Below, piece by piece: positions 36,603-48,036 of a DNA stretch of 64,000 nucleotides. This stretch comes from Aristolochia californica. Taxonomy: Eukaryota > Streptophyta > Magnoliopsida > Piperales > Aristolochiaceae. The notes under the pieces were generated by a model. That model searched no databases and was not told the origin of the DNA. It was given only the letters and a program-made list of their open reading frames with translations. Within the stretch, counting starts at the first letter, position 1. Each line of letters begins with the position of its first letter. The translations under genes and the position numbers were made by a program. The stretch is from assembly GCA_029961685.1 (NCBI GenBank), contig JARWKL010000016.1, positions 20,466,157 to 20,530,156 on the forward strand. Direction: 5' to 3'.

Positions 36603-37313
36603 TGTTAACTTTGGGTAACATCTATCTTTCTTATTCCGTACATCATATTTATATACAAAGAGATTACTATTAATTTTAACTTGTCTCTCGGATCATCTCC
36701 GAGACCATTGTTATAGAGACTTTTTCGTTTGTTTTTACGGATATAGAAGAAGTCCTCCTTTGGAGGATCTCATGTCAACAATCTTCCTCAAGTTGGTGCG
36801 TATAATTTTTTTATGCCCTACTTGCCAAGTGAGTTATAGAAGTTTTTGTCATATACTGCTCTTGGTCTGAGACAAAAAATATCATATATCCAATCTTCTT
36901 GAGCGCTCCATTGAATGCGGTCAACGAAAGTCTCCTTCATGCTAGTGACCCTCGAGCTAATTCTTGAATATTTCAAGATAGTAACCAGTGTCACACATCA
37001 CAAAAAATCATACACCTGGGAGGTGTCAATGTCATCAACATAAATAGTAGTAATGTCAGTGGTTTGGGTTGCGACTGAAGCTTTGCTCAAAGCTTCAGTT
37101 ATTCTTGTGGTCAATTTGACCACGATCAAAGGAGATCGCCTTCCAAACACCCCAGATTCTCTTTGCTTGAGATATACATCTTGACAACTTGAGATAGGTT
37201 CGAGTCTGGTCCGACTCAAATCGAGTCCGAGTCTAGTCAAAATCTGGTCTGGTCTGAATCGAGACCGGTCCTAATCTAGTTCTAAAAAAGATAGATGTTA
37301 TCGAAAATTAACA
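36603..37313 (+). repeat. 5' LTR-like block
   Basis: Bounded by TGTTAAC and ATTAACA. Its two ends are also imperfect inverted repeats of one another over about 27 bp, longer than the usual short LTR inverted ends. The first ~170 bp match 39372-39530 in direct orientation. The second half contains repeated GAGTCTGGTCCGACTC-like words. Confidence 0.6.
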
Positions 37314-37325
37314 TGGTATCAAAGC
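37314..37325 (+). other. Retroelement primer-binding site (initiator Met tRNA type)
   Basis: TGGTATCAAAGC directly after the LTR-like block differs by one base from the common plant TGGTATCAGAGC. The mirror site at 39360-39371 reads TGCTATCAGAGC on the minus strand. Confidence 0.75.
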
Positions 37326-37663
37326 GGGAATAACCCATTCAACGACGACTGCAAGGGAAAAACTCCTATGTTTGGTAATGATGTAGGGAGAAAATTCTTG
37401 TTCTTTCTCCCTCCGTCGCATTTATGCGGATGCAAGAACATGACGTTTTCTAACGCAATCACGGCACTAGATTCATCCAACATTCTCACGATTCTTACGA
37501 TCTCCTCATTGCTTTTCATGTCGTCGAAACATTTTCCACAAATCTTGAGAAATTTTGAATTTGAAATATAACTCCTGGACATACCTCTCATATCACGATC
37601 TTCGTCTCATCACCTGCGCTGGCATTCTTCTTTGGCCAAAATGGCCTTCTGGTATTTTATTCC

Positions 37664-38214
37664 TTGTCATCAGTGCTACAGGCTTCGTTGGCACTCACGT
37701 CTTGACCGCGCTTAAGTGTCGGGGTGACGGTGTGCTCGGTATTGACAACTTCAATGACTATTACGAGGTACCCCTCAAGCAGGCACGACAGACGCTCCTC
37801 GAGCAATCTAGTGTTTTTGTTGTCGAGGGCGACCTTAACGATTCTGCATTCCTCCGCAAGTTTTTCGTTGTAGTGCCATTTTCAAAAAAAGGACTAAACG
37901 GATCGACCTCCTAATCTCTATGCCGCTGCAAAGAAAGGTAGAGAGGAGATCGCCCAAACCTATAACCATATCTACGTCTATCCATTACAGGGCTAAGATT
38001 CTTCACAGAATACAAGCCTTGGAACTGGCCGAAAATGGCTTATTTTTTTCTTCACAATGGACATTCTGCGAGGCAAGAGTATACCCATCTTTGAGGGACC
38101 AAATCACGGAACGGTAGCCAGAGATTTTACCTACATTGACGATATAGTGAAGGATTGTTTGGTGTCATTGGATATTGTCGGGAAGTGCACGGAATGCAAC
38201 ATGGGCCATTGATG
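37664..38214 (+). pseudogene. GAE: UDP-glucuronate 4-epimerase fragment, left arm
   Basis: GAE converts UDP-glucuronate to UDP-galacturonate for pectin in the Golgi. The frame reads SATGFVGTHVLTALKCRGDG, then DNFNDYYEVPLKQARQTLLE, then VFVVEGDLNDSAFLRKFF and VVPFS. It then jumps straight to LYAAAKKGREEIAQTYNHIY, so the middle, including the catalytic region, is deleted. After further frameshifts it reads FFFTMDILRGKSIPIFEGPN and then HGTVARDFTYIDDIVKDCL. It cannot make a working enzyme. Confidence 0.85.
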
Positions 38215-38379
38215 CTTGCCCCCTGTGTCACTTGGCCAGAAGTGCCAACATCAAAGTATTGACCCTTCTTTTTTCATCTTTATCGGCCATTGAACCAATA
38301 AAGATGAAAAAAGAAGGGTCAATACTTCGATGTTGGCGCTTTTGGCTGAGTGACACAGGGGGCAAGCATCAATGGCCCG

Positions 38380-39060
38380 TGTTGCATTCCGTGCACTTCC
38401 CGACAATATCCAATGACACCAAACAATCCTTCACTATATCGTCAATGTAGGTAAAATCTCTGGCTACCGTTCCGTGATTTGGTCCCTCAAAGATGGGTAT
38501 ACTCTTGCCCTGCAAAATGTCTATCATGAAGAAAAAAATAAGCCATTTTCGGCCAATCCCAGGGGTTGTATACTATGAAGAATCTTATCCCTGTAATGGA
38601 TAGACCGTAGATATGGTTATAGGTTTGGGCAATCTCCTCTCCAGCTTTCTTTGTGGAGGCATAGAGACTAGCAGGCCGATTCGTTTGGTCCTTTTTTTGA
38701 GAATGGCACTACATCGAAAAGCTTGCAGAGGAATGTGGAATTGTTAACGTTGCCCTCATCAACAAAAACATCTGATCGCTCGAGGAGTGCATGTCATGCC
38801 TGCTTGAGGGAGACCTCGTAATAGTCATTGAAGTTGTCGATATCGAGAACACCGTCACCCCGACTCTTAAGGATGGTCGAGACGTGAGTGCCAATGAAGC
38901 CCGCATTGCCGGTGACAAACACAGAAAGCTCGTGCTGCTTGCAAACTCATGTCGAGGACCGCACTCACTTCTCCTAGACAGGCCTACCCCAGACAAAGTT
39001 CCCCAAAATTCGACGCACAGGGTCTGTTGTAAAAGGAGTCGGTGGGGATGGTAGGAAGAA
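38380..39060 (-). pseudogene. GAE: UDP-glucuronate 4-epimerase fragment, right arm
   Basis: This is the minus-strand mirror of the left-arm fragment. It keeps more of the 5' part (with a GNAGFIGTHVSTILKSRGDG stretch), then DNFNDYYEVSLKQA followed by a stop, LLERSDVFVDEG, and VVPFS at the same deletion junction as the left arm. It goes on through TKKAGEEIAQTYNHIYGLSI and IRFFIVYNPW, which the left arm has lost or changed. It is clearly dead. Confidence 0.85.
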
Positions 39061-39530
39061 AATGAGAATGAAGCCAAGGAATACAAAAGACCAGAAGGCG
39101 ATTCTGGCCAAAGAAGAATGTCAGTTGTATTTTGAATTCGAAGTTTCTAGAGATTTACGGAGACTGTTTCAACGACATGAAAAGCAATGAGGAGATCGTA
39201 AGCATTACAAGAATGTTGGACGAGTCTGGTGCCGTGATTGCGTTAGGAAACGCCATGTTCTTGCATCTGCAAAAGCACAACGTAGAGAGAAAGAAAGGAA
39301 ATTTTCTCCGTGTCATCGTTGAACGAATGAGTTTTTCTCTTGGCGAACAAGTTATTCCCGCTCTGATAGCATGTTAACTTTCAGTAACACCTATCTTTCT
39401 TATTCCAATGGTTTCATACAAGCACATCATATTTATATATAAAGAGATTAAAGTTAATTTAAACTAAGTCTCTTTATGAAGCAATGGTATATCGGACTTC
39501 TTGTCTTCCTTTAGAGGATCTCACTCCATC

Positions 39531-40499
39531 AGTAATTTTATAATTTTCTCCTAAAATCTGATCCTTAAGCCAAGAAGGAAAAATAAAAAAGCCCTTGATT
39601 GATTCTTTCTTCAAATGGCTTTTAGACAAAAACCTCTTTTATGGGTTATTCGAATAAGGTTTACGTTTGAATTCGGTAGCAGGAAGCTAACGGTCGTTTC
39701 GGTGGAGCCCACCGCAAGGAAGGACAAATTTCCTGTATCTGTTTCGGTGACCACTGACCAGCGATCACCCGTTCTTCAATTGTCCTCACGGGCGTTTCTT
39801 GTTTTCCTCAATCTCGCATAAAACACAAGACTTTTTCAATTAAATATAAAAGTTTCTCCTAAATCCTATTGCTATTTTTATTCTGTTTTAATCAAATAAT
39901 TGTTAATAATGATGAAGGAAAGCTTTTTCTATGAACTGCATTATTCTGGAATGAGCTGCAACGCTGTACTTGATTAATAGGGCTTTGGAGAGGTTCCAAG
40001 AGAGAAAATATTAGAATCTGGAGAGACAAAAAGGGGGAAAAAGTTGACCACCGGCCATGGCTCTTCCTCATCAACAGCAGTAGCAGACTACTAAAGCGAA
40101 TGAATGAATCATGAGTAGTGGCATTGGAAGAATCATTTTAAATTTACATATTCTCCATACCCTTTTTTTTGTATTGGAATGCCTTCTCGGACGAAAAAAT
40201 GCCGTTATCTCTAACCATCGCTTCCATTGTTAAGTCTCAAAATATCGGCAATGGTTCTTTCTCCTGAGGCCTGCTACTCCTGCGACCTCCGACGAAGAGC
40301 CGACTGACTTCACCCTCCTTCTCGCACCTCCGACCTGCAACCTCAAGACTTCTTCGAAGAGCTTTCTAGTAAGTGATATGCACGGGCTCTTGTCTTGCAA
40401 TAAGAAGGTTTTTTTTTTTCTTTTTTAGGCCTGTAAATGCATTTTGAAAGTGAAAATAACCTAAAAACCGTTAATGTGCTCTCTCATTCTTGCATTTGG
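39531..40499. other. Spacer right of the palindromic element
   Basis: No gene was recognised. A GC-richer stretch at 40190-40385 ends in TTTCTAGTAAGTG and could be an untranslated exon or a gene remnant. It has no convincing frame. Confidence 0.35.
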
Positions 40500-41310
40500 A
40501 TATAATAAAATTAAGTATTTTATTTATATATTTAATTAAATTAAAAATTTTATTTTTTTATTTATATTAATTTAAACAAGTTGAAATTTACCTGAGTTTA
40601 TTAATAGAATAGTTAAATAAATTTATTTTATAAAAATCAAAAATCTATTAGAGTAATTTTATATAATAAAATATAGTTTTTTATTTAATTTCATGATTTT
40701 AATATTATATTTTATTTCTAATTTAAAAATGAGAATCTAAATATTACAAAAGTAACAATTTGATTAAGTATTTGGATATTATAAAATAAGTATTTAAATA
40801 ATTAAAAAATTTAACAAAAAATATTTATTAATTTTAAAAAGTTAAAAAATATTTAGTTTAGTCAAATAAAACCATTTAAAATAAATTTTAAATCTATTAA
40901 AGTAATTTATATAATAAAATAGCTTTTTATTTATATAAATTCATTATTTTTCATAATATTTAATGACTATTTGAATATTGAGAATTTAGTCATTGTGAAG
41001 TAACAATTTGATTAACAATTGAACATTATAAAAAGTAAGGATTCATTTAATCATTTTACTTTTATATATTTAACTAAATAAATAGTTTAATTTAATTTTA
41101 ATTATTTAATAATTTAACAATTTTTTTTATTTTAGTTAAATAAAAATATCTTATAAAATTAAATCTATAAAAATAATTTTATATAATAAAATACCCTCTT
41201 TTTTATGTACATAAATTTATGATTTTTAATATTATATTTAATTAATATTTTAAGAGTAAAAATTTAGATATTAAAAGTAACAATCTCATTAAGCATTTGG
41301 ATATTATGAG
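40500..41310. repeat. Three AT-rich tandem copies, ~250-270-bp unit
   Basis: ATATAATAAAATA at about 40661, 40908 and 41181 is each time followed, about 80-100 bp later, by AAAAGTAACAAT(T/C)T(G/C)ATTAA and by A(T/C)ATTAT. The units are about 248 and 272 bp apart and diverged. No coding content. Confidence 0.55.
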
Positions 41311-44300
41311 AGCCGGAGTGAGTAGCAATTTGAGCTCTCTATTAACATTAGGAAGCAGAAGTTTCTTCATGAAGAGTTATGAAACAATTGACAGTCACAA
41401 ACCCAGTTGACTGACACCTTGAGTGATTATTTATTTCACTAAATGTAATATGCTTAAGCAAGATTGATGTTAAAGACTACATATGCAATGATAATCCATA
41501 TTTTTCACAGATTACTATTATGTGGATTCTAAATAATTTGTCTGAGACAGTCACCAACTGTATGATTACTGGTTTTAACTGCATTCAGAGATGATTACGA
41601 GACCAGCATAAACAAGTAGACAAACTGATCTAAAGTTGATTAAAACAAGCAAAAACTGAAAAGCCAAGAAGGTCAATATAATTAGACAATTCAGTGTCGT
41701 TTTATATTCAATTGGACTTCCGAAATTAATAAAACCAAAGTTGGTATTCAGTTGGAGTTTCTAAATTAATTAAACAGAAGTTTTACGAGGTGCCGAGACG
41801 GAGAGGACGAAGAGGCGACAGATGCGTAACTTCACCTGCTACAGGTACTCTCCCTCGTCCTCCCTCACTCTGATTTTCTCTCTCTCTTCCTGCCATCGCC
41901 CACTGGAGCATCCTTGTTTGCTGTTTAAAATTTGCTCAAAGTCTGTGACTGACATCCTTCAAATGGAAAACTGATGATGTCGTCGTCGCATCTATTTATT
42001 TGGTTGAAAATGTTCTCTTCCTAAGACATCCCTGCGCCTTGCAAGACCCAAAAACATTAATGAAGTCCCTATTTACCTGAACTCGTCCCGCGCAACAACA
42101 CTTCCCTCTACTCGCTTTCCTCCTCCTCATGTCTGTTCATCCTCTTCTCTCTCTTTTGTCTAAATGGGTGTTTCCGATGTCACATGTATTTGCTTTCAGA
42201 AATCAGAAATGACGCTTTCCTTTTGAAATAGGTTGAAAATTTCAGATTTTACCTTGTGGGTTTCGAGATTACTGCTATATATATATATGTTCCCTTCCTG
42301 AAATGGATTTCCTGCTCTAAAATATTCAATGCATTGCTGATCAAGACTATGTTGAATTTTTTGCTGAAATATTTATTTTTTAGAGTAAAAGAGTTTTGAA
42401 CTGCGGGCACCGCCGACACGGGCATTCTGTTAGAACCATGGGCAGTCACTTATACCGACTGTAGCTGCTCATACACTTTTGAGTTTGAAGGTTGGATGTA
42501 CAGAGCTGAGTAACTTAAAAATGTCTTGCTAACTGAACTCTGGTTTTTTTTAGCTTCTAGGATTTGTTATTATTATTTGGTATGGCTTTATTAGAGGAAG
42601 AAGGTGATTTTGATTTACTTGGTCTTTTACAATCCTTCTTTCTTGCTCTGTTTCTCACTTTATGACTACCCAAATCTAGTCATTTACTTTTCTATGGGCA
42701 GATGAAGACCGACCAGTCTTCAGCTAGCTGGCCAAGGGAAATAGGATTGACATAGAAAGTGATGCTTAATTTTTTTTTCTTTTCTGGTATTTGTAGCTCT
42801 GGTGGTTAGTCATCCTTCTACATTCTCATGAATGATGAAATTAAAATCAAATAAAAGAGCTGGAATTGTATAAATTACTGTAATTTTGCTACCTTTGGAG
42901 TTTGATGATGAATAATTGTGAGGTCATAAATTACATAATAGCAAGTTCATAATTGATTTCGCATTACATACTTTTTATGTTTTTTGAGTTTATTTCTAAA
43001 TAATTAACATTTTTCTGATGGTTTTAATTTTTATTTAAAGTTTTTTGAAGTGTTTTAATTTTTCTCAAATTTCTTTTTCATTTTCCATCTGCACCTAACA
43101 AGACAACCATTTTTCTCTTCTATTTTCTGTTCCAATGTCTCTTCCCTAACAAACAAGAGAACAGAAACCTAATTTCTTTTTTTTTTTACTTTTCTCTCTC
43201 TTTTTCGTTTTTTTTTATCTACTTCCTTTGCTGTCAAAAACAGCATAAGTGCTGATGGGAATCGAGTAGTGTGCAAATCTGTGGTTATGCTTCTTTGTTG
43301 GTTTCTGCTTGAAAAATTGATAAGTGTTATGCTTTCTCCAATTGTATTTGATTCCTTTTTCTCACACTCTACAATTAAAATAAAAGAATACTGGTTTTAT
43401 ATTTAATAAACATATTTGAAAGTGATCTCCCCTCTCTCTCTCTCTGTCTTTCTCTCTTCACTCCCTCTCTCTTTCATTAGATTTATAAGCAAATTATTGT
43501 TTGTGGGTGGCATAGATTTCTATTAGTAGATGGAAAGGGCTGAAACAATGACTAAAGAAGAAACTTTTTCCAGAAATTCACTTTCTTCTTGTTTTGATTT
43601 TATACACCCATCAGAATTCTTTATAAAATAAATTAGAACTCATGTTGATAATTGATTTCCTGCTTGGGTATTCCTCAACAACAGATTTAAGCCCACACCC
43701 CTGCAATGATCAATTTTTTTCAATTCATGTTGTTAAAACCAAATTCACTGGTGTCCTTTTTCATTTGTTTGAATTGCTCCAGGGAGGGTCTTGAGCCTTA
43801 AATGAATCAATTCCTCTAACCAGGGCTTATTATAAATGAAGCGAACGTTGTGTTGTTGCCTTTGGTAGATAAGGGTCATAAACCTCTGTAAAAGTTGTTC
43901 AAACAACTTGGTGTAATCAACTTGCCTTTGGTATTAGTCTTTTAATCTTCCTCTCTTGATTCATTCATCACTCCCTTATTTTACTCTGTTTACTAAATCA
44001 AAACTGTGTACTCATGATATTATGTGTTTACTACAATTATTCAGTTTTAGAGGCTAATGTTTTTGTACTAATTGGTTCCAGACCTTGGTTACATTCGAGT
44101 TGTACTCAGTCAACATAATTTGATCTTAGACATGCTTAATGTCTAATCTTGCAGTATGTTGTCTATTGGCTGCAGATCGAAGGTAATAATACTCTGGATG
44201 GGGGTTCTAATATGCATCTTATTGTAAAAACTAACAGCAAGACACCAAAGCAAATTGCAATGTGACATGAGCACTTGACTCAACAACATGGACTGACATC

Positions 44301-45336
44301 TAAGGATCAAAATGCTGGTCATACACCTAAGACTTCAAATGAGATCAGTTCAGCCATAACCACCAGTTTTTGTAAATTCATTTGAATTTTGAAACACCTT
44401 CTATATAAAAGGTCTGATTTCACCGTGAAGGCAGAGATAGATTTGTTGGGATTCCTCAGAGAGGCTACATGAAAACGCTTTTAAGGCAATCAGCAAAGGT
44501 TGCAAATGTCTGAATATTGGCTCATTGTTGAGGGGATCACTGCTCCATAATGATGTTTCTAGATAGTTACTGGTTTGGGTTAATGAATTTAATGATAATG
44601 GAAGTAGTCAGCAGTCACTAGTGGTCTTGCTGACTATATTGGAAGGTGTAACTGAAAGGAGACAAGGCAAGCAATTTACCATATATCATATTCATTTTCG
44701 TCTGTTATTTCATTGGAAATTGCATGTATATCATCTACCAGGGAAATGGATTGGATTTCCCTGCAATTTCCTAGTAAGGCACTAGAAACCCATAATCTGC
44801 GAACCCCTTTCGAGATTTTTCTGGGATATGCATTTCCATTCAGGGGCATTAACAGGGCCTTGTTGAACAGTCACATGTAGGTCTATATACTTAGATCTCC
44901 TTCATTCAAAGTTTTCTTTGGTAAGTATGCATTTCACATTGAAACTGGTTCACTAGATTGTGACCTCTATAGGTTCAGAATATGTGACACTCTTCCATTG
45001 CCATTTTAAGTGAAAGATGGATCTCATTCCACACTTTTCCTGCTGAAAGATCTGTTATGTGCATTAATTTGTCTCTTTTTTTCAATTACTAATTTCCTTA
45101 TGTTCCTGAGGTTTTTCTATTAAAGTCATATCAATCGAACATTATTGTGGAGCTCTTTCATTTTATTTAATCTTTATTCTCATATTTGTATCTCTTGCTT
45201 GTTTTTCATTCATCTTTGCAGTTGGGAGATGTTCTGTGCAACTGATCTTGACGAAGATAGTTTGAGCTAAGTTTATGCTCTGATTTTGATTCAATAAGTG
45301 ATCTTTGTTTGAAGTTTATCCTCAGCCAAGAGTCAA
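41311..45336. other. Upstream region and possible non-coding leader of NAA38
   Basis: No other gene was recognised in 4 kb. A GC-richer stretch near 41785-41845 ends CCTGCTACAGGTACTC, a fair first-exon end. TTCATCTTTGCAG at about 45222 is a good acceptor just before the NAA38 exon. The region may therefore be the 5' leader and its introns. Pyrimidine tracts (CTCTCTCT near 43430) are the only repeats noted. Confidence 0.35.
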
Positions 45337-45693
45337 ATGGAGCACACTTCTAACTTCTGCTCAACTTTTCAAGACTCTGAGCAGCACAATCAACAGAATC
45401 AAACCAGATACATATCTCCTCTTGTCAGTCGGGTTCGCGAACTACTATTCCGCCAGATGCTGGTGGGTGTAAACGATGGTCGTTTCTTTCTTGGCGTCTT
45501 CCATTGCATAGACGAGCAAGGGAATTTAATCCTCCAGGATGCAGTGGAGTATCGTAGCACCCGGCGATCATCTCCTTCTCCAATGGAACAGCGGTGTCTT
45601 GGCCTGATTCTCATTCCTTCCTCTTGTCGAACTTCCTGTCATGTGGATTGCTCCATTGATGAACAATTATCATTGTTATCCCTCAAAAAATAA
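45337..45693 (+). CDS. NAA38: NAA38-like Sm-fold protein, NatC auxiliary subunit
   Basis: NatC acetylates protein N-termini at ribosomes; its subunit NAA38 (LSMD1) has an Sm-like fold. This single-exon frame encodes 118 residues. Residues about 32-72 (VRELLFRQMLVGVNDGRFFL, then HCIDEQGNLILQDAVEY) give the Sm1 pattern of strands with the GRFFLG and GNLILQDA turns. The next part, RRSSPSPMEQRCLGLILIPS, gives Sm2. The conserved end is CRTSCHVDCSIDEQ. The ATG is in a good context (TCAAATGGAG) and no earlier in-frame start is needed. The remaining NatC subunits are not nearby. Confidence 0.88.
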   Translation: MEHTSNFCSTFQDSEQHNQQNQTRYISPLVSRVRELLFRQMLVGVNDGRFFLGVFHCIDEQGNLILQDAVEYRSTRRSSPSPMEQRCLGLILIPSSCRTSCHVDCSIDEQLSLLSLKK

Positions 45694-45980
45694 AAACTAA
45701 AATTCCTTTTTGAGAACTCTTTAATGTATTGAAAAGTTGACTGATGGAACTCATGGCACCAGGGTTCTTCGGACGGAGAAATATCTCGTTTTTTCAGTGT
45801 AGAAGAAGCTTTGCTATACTCGTAGGCGGTGTCTGGTACAGACTTCAATTCTCAAGATTTAAACTGGGATATGGTGATCAGGGTGAACTGGAAATGGTAC
45901 AAATGAGATAATATTTCTGGACAATCAAACCACTCCAAGCACCAATTTTTAAGCAGATGATACATGTTAGCGGTTTAGGA
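45694..45980. other. NAA38 3' flank
   Basis: Probable 3' untranslated region of NAA38 followed by a short spacer. No further gene was seen. Confidence 0.4.
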
Positions 45981-46137
45981 GGGTTTAGGGTTTAGGGAAC
46001 CAGAAGTCTGTCTTGGGCCCACAGATCTGGTCCATTCGCTTCAATTTTAATATTCAAAGCGCTATCACGGCTCGTGAAAGACTAAAATACCCTAAACTTG
46101 GGCTTCCAATTTCGACCTACGAAACCCTAACTCTATA
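45981..46137 (+). promoter_or_regulatory. RPL41 promoter: telo-boxes, site II and TATA-like element
   Basis: GGGTTTAGGGTTTAGGG at 45981-45997 is a double inverted telo-box. TTGGGCCCA at about 46013 holds a site II (TGGGCC) element. GAAACCCTAA at 46121 is a forward telo-box, and TCTATAAGA follows at 46132. The telo-box plus site II pair is the known signature of plant ribosomal protein promoters, and an eL41 gene starts about 90 bp downstream. Confidence 0.75.
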
Positions 46138-46229
46138 AGAGCCTGTGAGATATCCTGGTCGTAATTCTCACTACCTCGGAAGACAAAGGAAATCGGAGAA
46201 CTTTCCTGCGGTCGTCAAAAGAAAGAAAG

Positions 46230-48036
46230 ATGAGGGCTAAGGTTTGATCTTTACCTAAAACATGTGTTTGAATTTTTCTTGACGGAGAGTCGTTGATTTA
46301 TTCTTCCGGCAGTTCTCTATAAGCTCTTTCCATCTTAACTATTGATGATAGTGGGTTAATTTTTGTTCTATTTATCGTTATGGACTGTGGTTTTTTCCTT
46401 TGATTAATGCTCCATTTGGGTATCTGGTGCAGTTTTATGTACTTGAGTTGTCTGAAGCTCTTGCAATGTACTAGTTTGTGATAAAGAGGAAAATAACTCT
46501 TTTTTTGTTAGATATTCAAAATAGAAAGTTTCTTTCTTGCATGCATTTCACACACAAAAAAAAGCGTTCATAGTTTTCTCGTATGCAAGGGTTATCTTTT
46601 CCGTGGTTGGTGAAGGTTTTTAGGTGAGACATGATGGGGCCTTTCCTGTTACTTTTATTTTACTAGACGGTGAGATTTTTTATTGAGGAAAAAGCGGTCG
46701 ATATGGAGAAAGGAAAAGAAAAAATAGCGAAGTAAAAACAACAAGGACTGCTTGCTACTGCTGTGTTCAACTCGATGTTGAATTACTTAGGATTGGTTGT
46801 TTATTATTGTTTTCTGTTAGAATAATTATTTTTTAAAATAAGTTAAACTAGATTTTGGTAGGGATTTTATAATTTTTGTTGCGGCTAGGGATGACATTAA
46901 ATCCTCCGTTTAAGTTGATTCGGTTAATGATGTTAAATACTGTTTAAATTTGTAAACAATGCTTCTGACAACCTCCTATTGTAGTGTCAAAAGTTGTTAT
47001 AAGACTTAATTATTACATGCTGAACGAACTTCTTATCTTATCAGCCCTGTGCACGTCTTTGTGGAAGTAATTTGATTGCACATTCATGGCATATTCCGTT
47101 GAGAAAATATGCTTAAATATGTGTGAAATTGACTTTGTAGCGCTAGTGGTTCTTTATTTTCAGTGTCCTCATTCTTTTTCAGTAAACACATGTAAGGATT
47201 AATTTATTGGCTGTATGAATAAAATTTCAATTGAAACTTTTTCGTGAAAAATTGAATATTTTATCAAATCATGTATTCTGGTCTTTAGGTGTAATTTATG
47301 TGCTCACTGTTTTATTGAAATTTAACTAACCTCTCTTGTATGCTTTTTGGTTTAATGTGAAAGATATTGGAGATAGATGTGCTTCTCTCTTTCCTTTATT
47401 TTCTGGATAGAAGAAACGTGACTCTGTTATTATTTATCAACTTATTTTGATAAAATTTACTCTTTTTCATTTATCATTATCTTTCTTTTTTATATAAATT
47501 AGTTTGTGATTGGTTGTTAAGTGGCTGTTCAGTTTAATGAGTTATGGGTAATGAATAACGACTGTATTGCACAATTGGTTGAGCTTTATTATATGCCTCT
47601 TTGTTGGAAGTGTGATTATTTATTTTCTTCCATGTGAATAAGTGGACGTTGTTTAGTTAACTAGTCATTGCTTAAGACTCAGTACCGGTCATTGATAGCA
47701 AAGAATTATGACAACGTAATGGCAAAAATATGCAATGAATTGCAGTATCAATCATCAGATTTGTATTTAGAACTTGTGTTTTATTATATCAGACATGCCA
47801 AGGTACTAATACCTATACCATGACCTAAATGGAACAGGGAATTTTTATATTTTACTATTCTTTTTATCATCCATGTCTAAATGTAACAACCGTTTGGATT
47901 ATCCCGTTACCTATGTTTTTGCCAGTTAGTTTTTTTTTTTTTTTTTTTTTTTGATGGGTTCTCTGTGCAGTGGAAGAAGAAGCGGATGAGGAGGCTCAAG
48001 AGGAAACGCCGAAAGATGAGGCAGAGATCTAAGTAA
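46230..48036 (+). CDS. RPL41: Large ribosomal subunit protein eL41
   Basis: A 25-residue protein that is nearly all Arg and Lys, the smallest eukaryotic ribosomal protein. Exon 1 (46230-46241) encodes only MRAK and ends AAG|GTTTGA. Exon 2 (47971-48036), after CTCTGTGCAG, encodes WKKKRMRRLKRKRR then KMRQRSK and a stop. The product matches the conserved eL41 sequence. The 1.7-kb intron has no other coding content, and its 3' end carries a long T-run (about 47930-47952). The telo-box/site II promoter upstream supports the call. It is far below usual gene-finder length limits and so easily missed. Confidence 0.93.

Larger units (their letters stand above)
37287..39398. repeat. Long inverted repeat (hairpin), arms 37287-38283 and 38298-39398
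   Basis: The two arms are reverse complements around a 14-nt spacer (38284-38297). Identity is highest near the centre, where 200 bp carry only a few mismatches, and falls outward. The right arm is about 100 bp longer because it keeps a segment (about 38945-39060) missing from the left. Both arms end in the primer-binding-site motif: TGGTATCAAAGC at 37314, and its inverted partner GCTCTGATAGCA at 39360. Confidence 0.9.
36603..39530 (+). mobile_element. LTR-type element with palindromic interior carrying captured GAE sequence
   Basis: A 711-bp LTR-like block (36603-37313) starts TGTTAACTTTGGGTAACATC and ends in ATTAACA. It is followed at once by TGGTATCAAAGC, an initiator-Met-tRNA primer-binding site. 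At 39372 a second copy of the LTR start (TGTTAACTTTCAGTAACACC) begins and can be followed to about 39530, where it is lost. Between them lies an inverted repeat of about 1 kb per arm with fragments of a host gene. I see no gag, protease, integrase or reverse transcriptase, so the element is non-autonomous. Confidence 0.7.

Noticed and set aside
36998..37240. Minus-strand frame inside the LTR-like block
   Set aside because: It has no match to a known retroelement protein and lies in LTR sequence with short repeated words.
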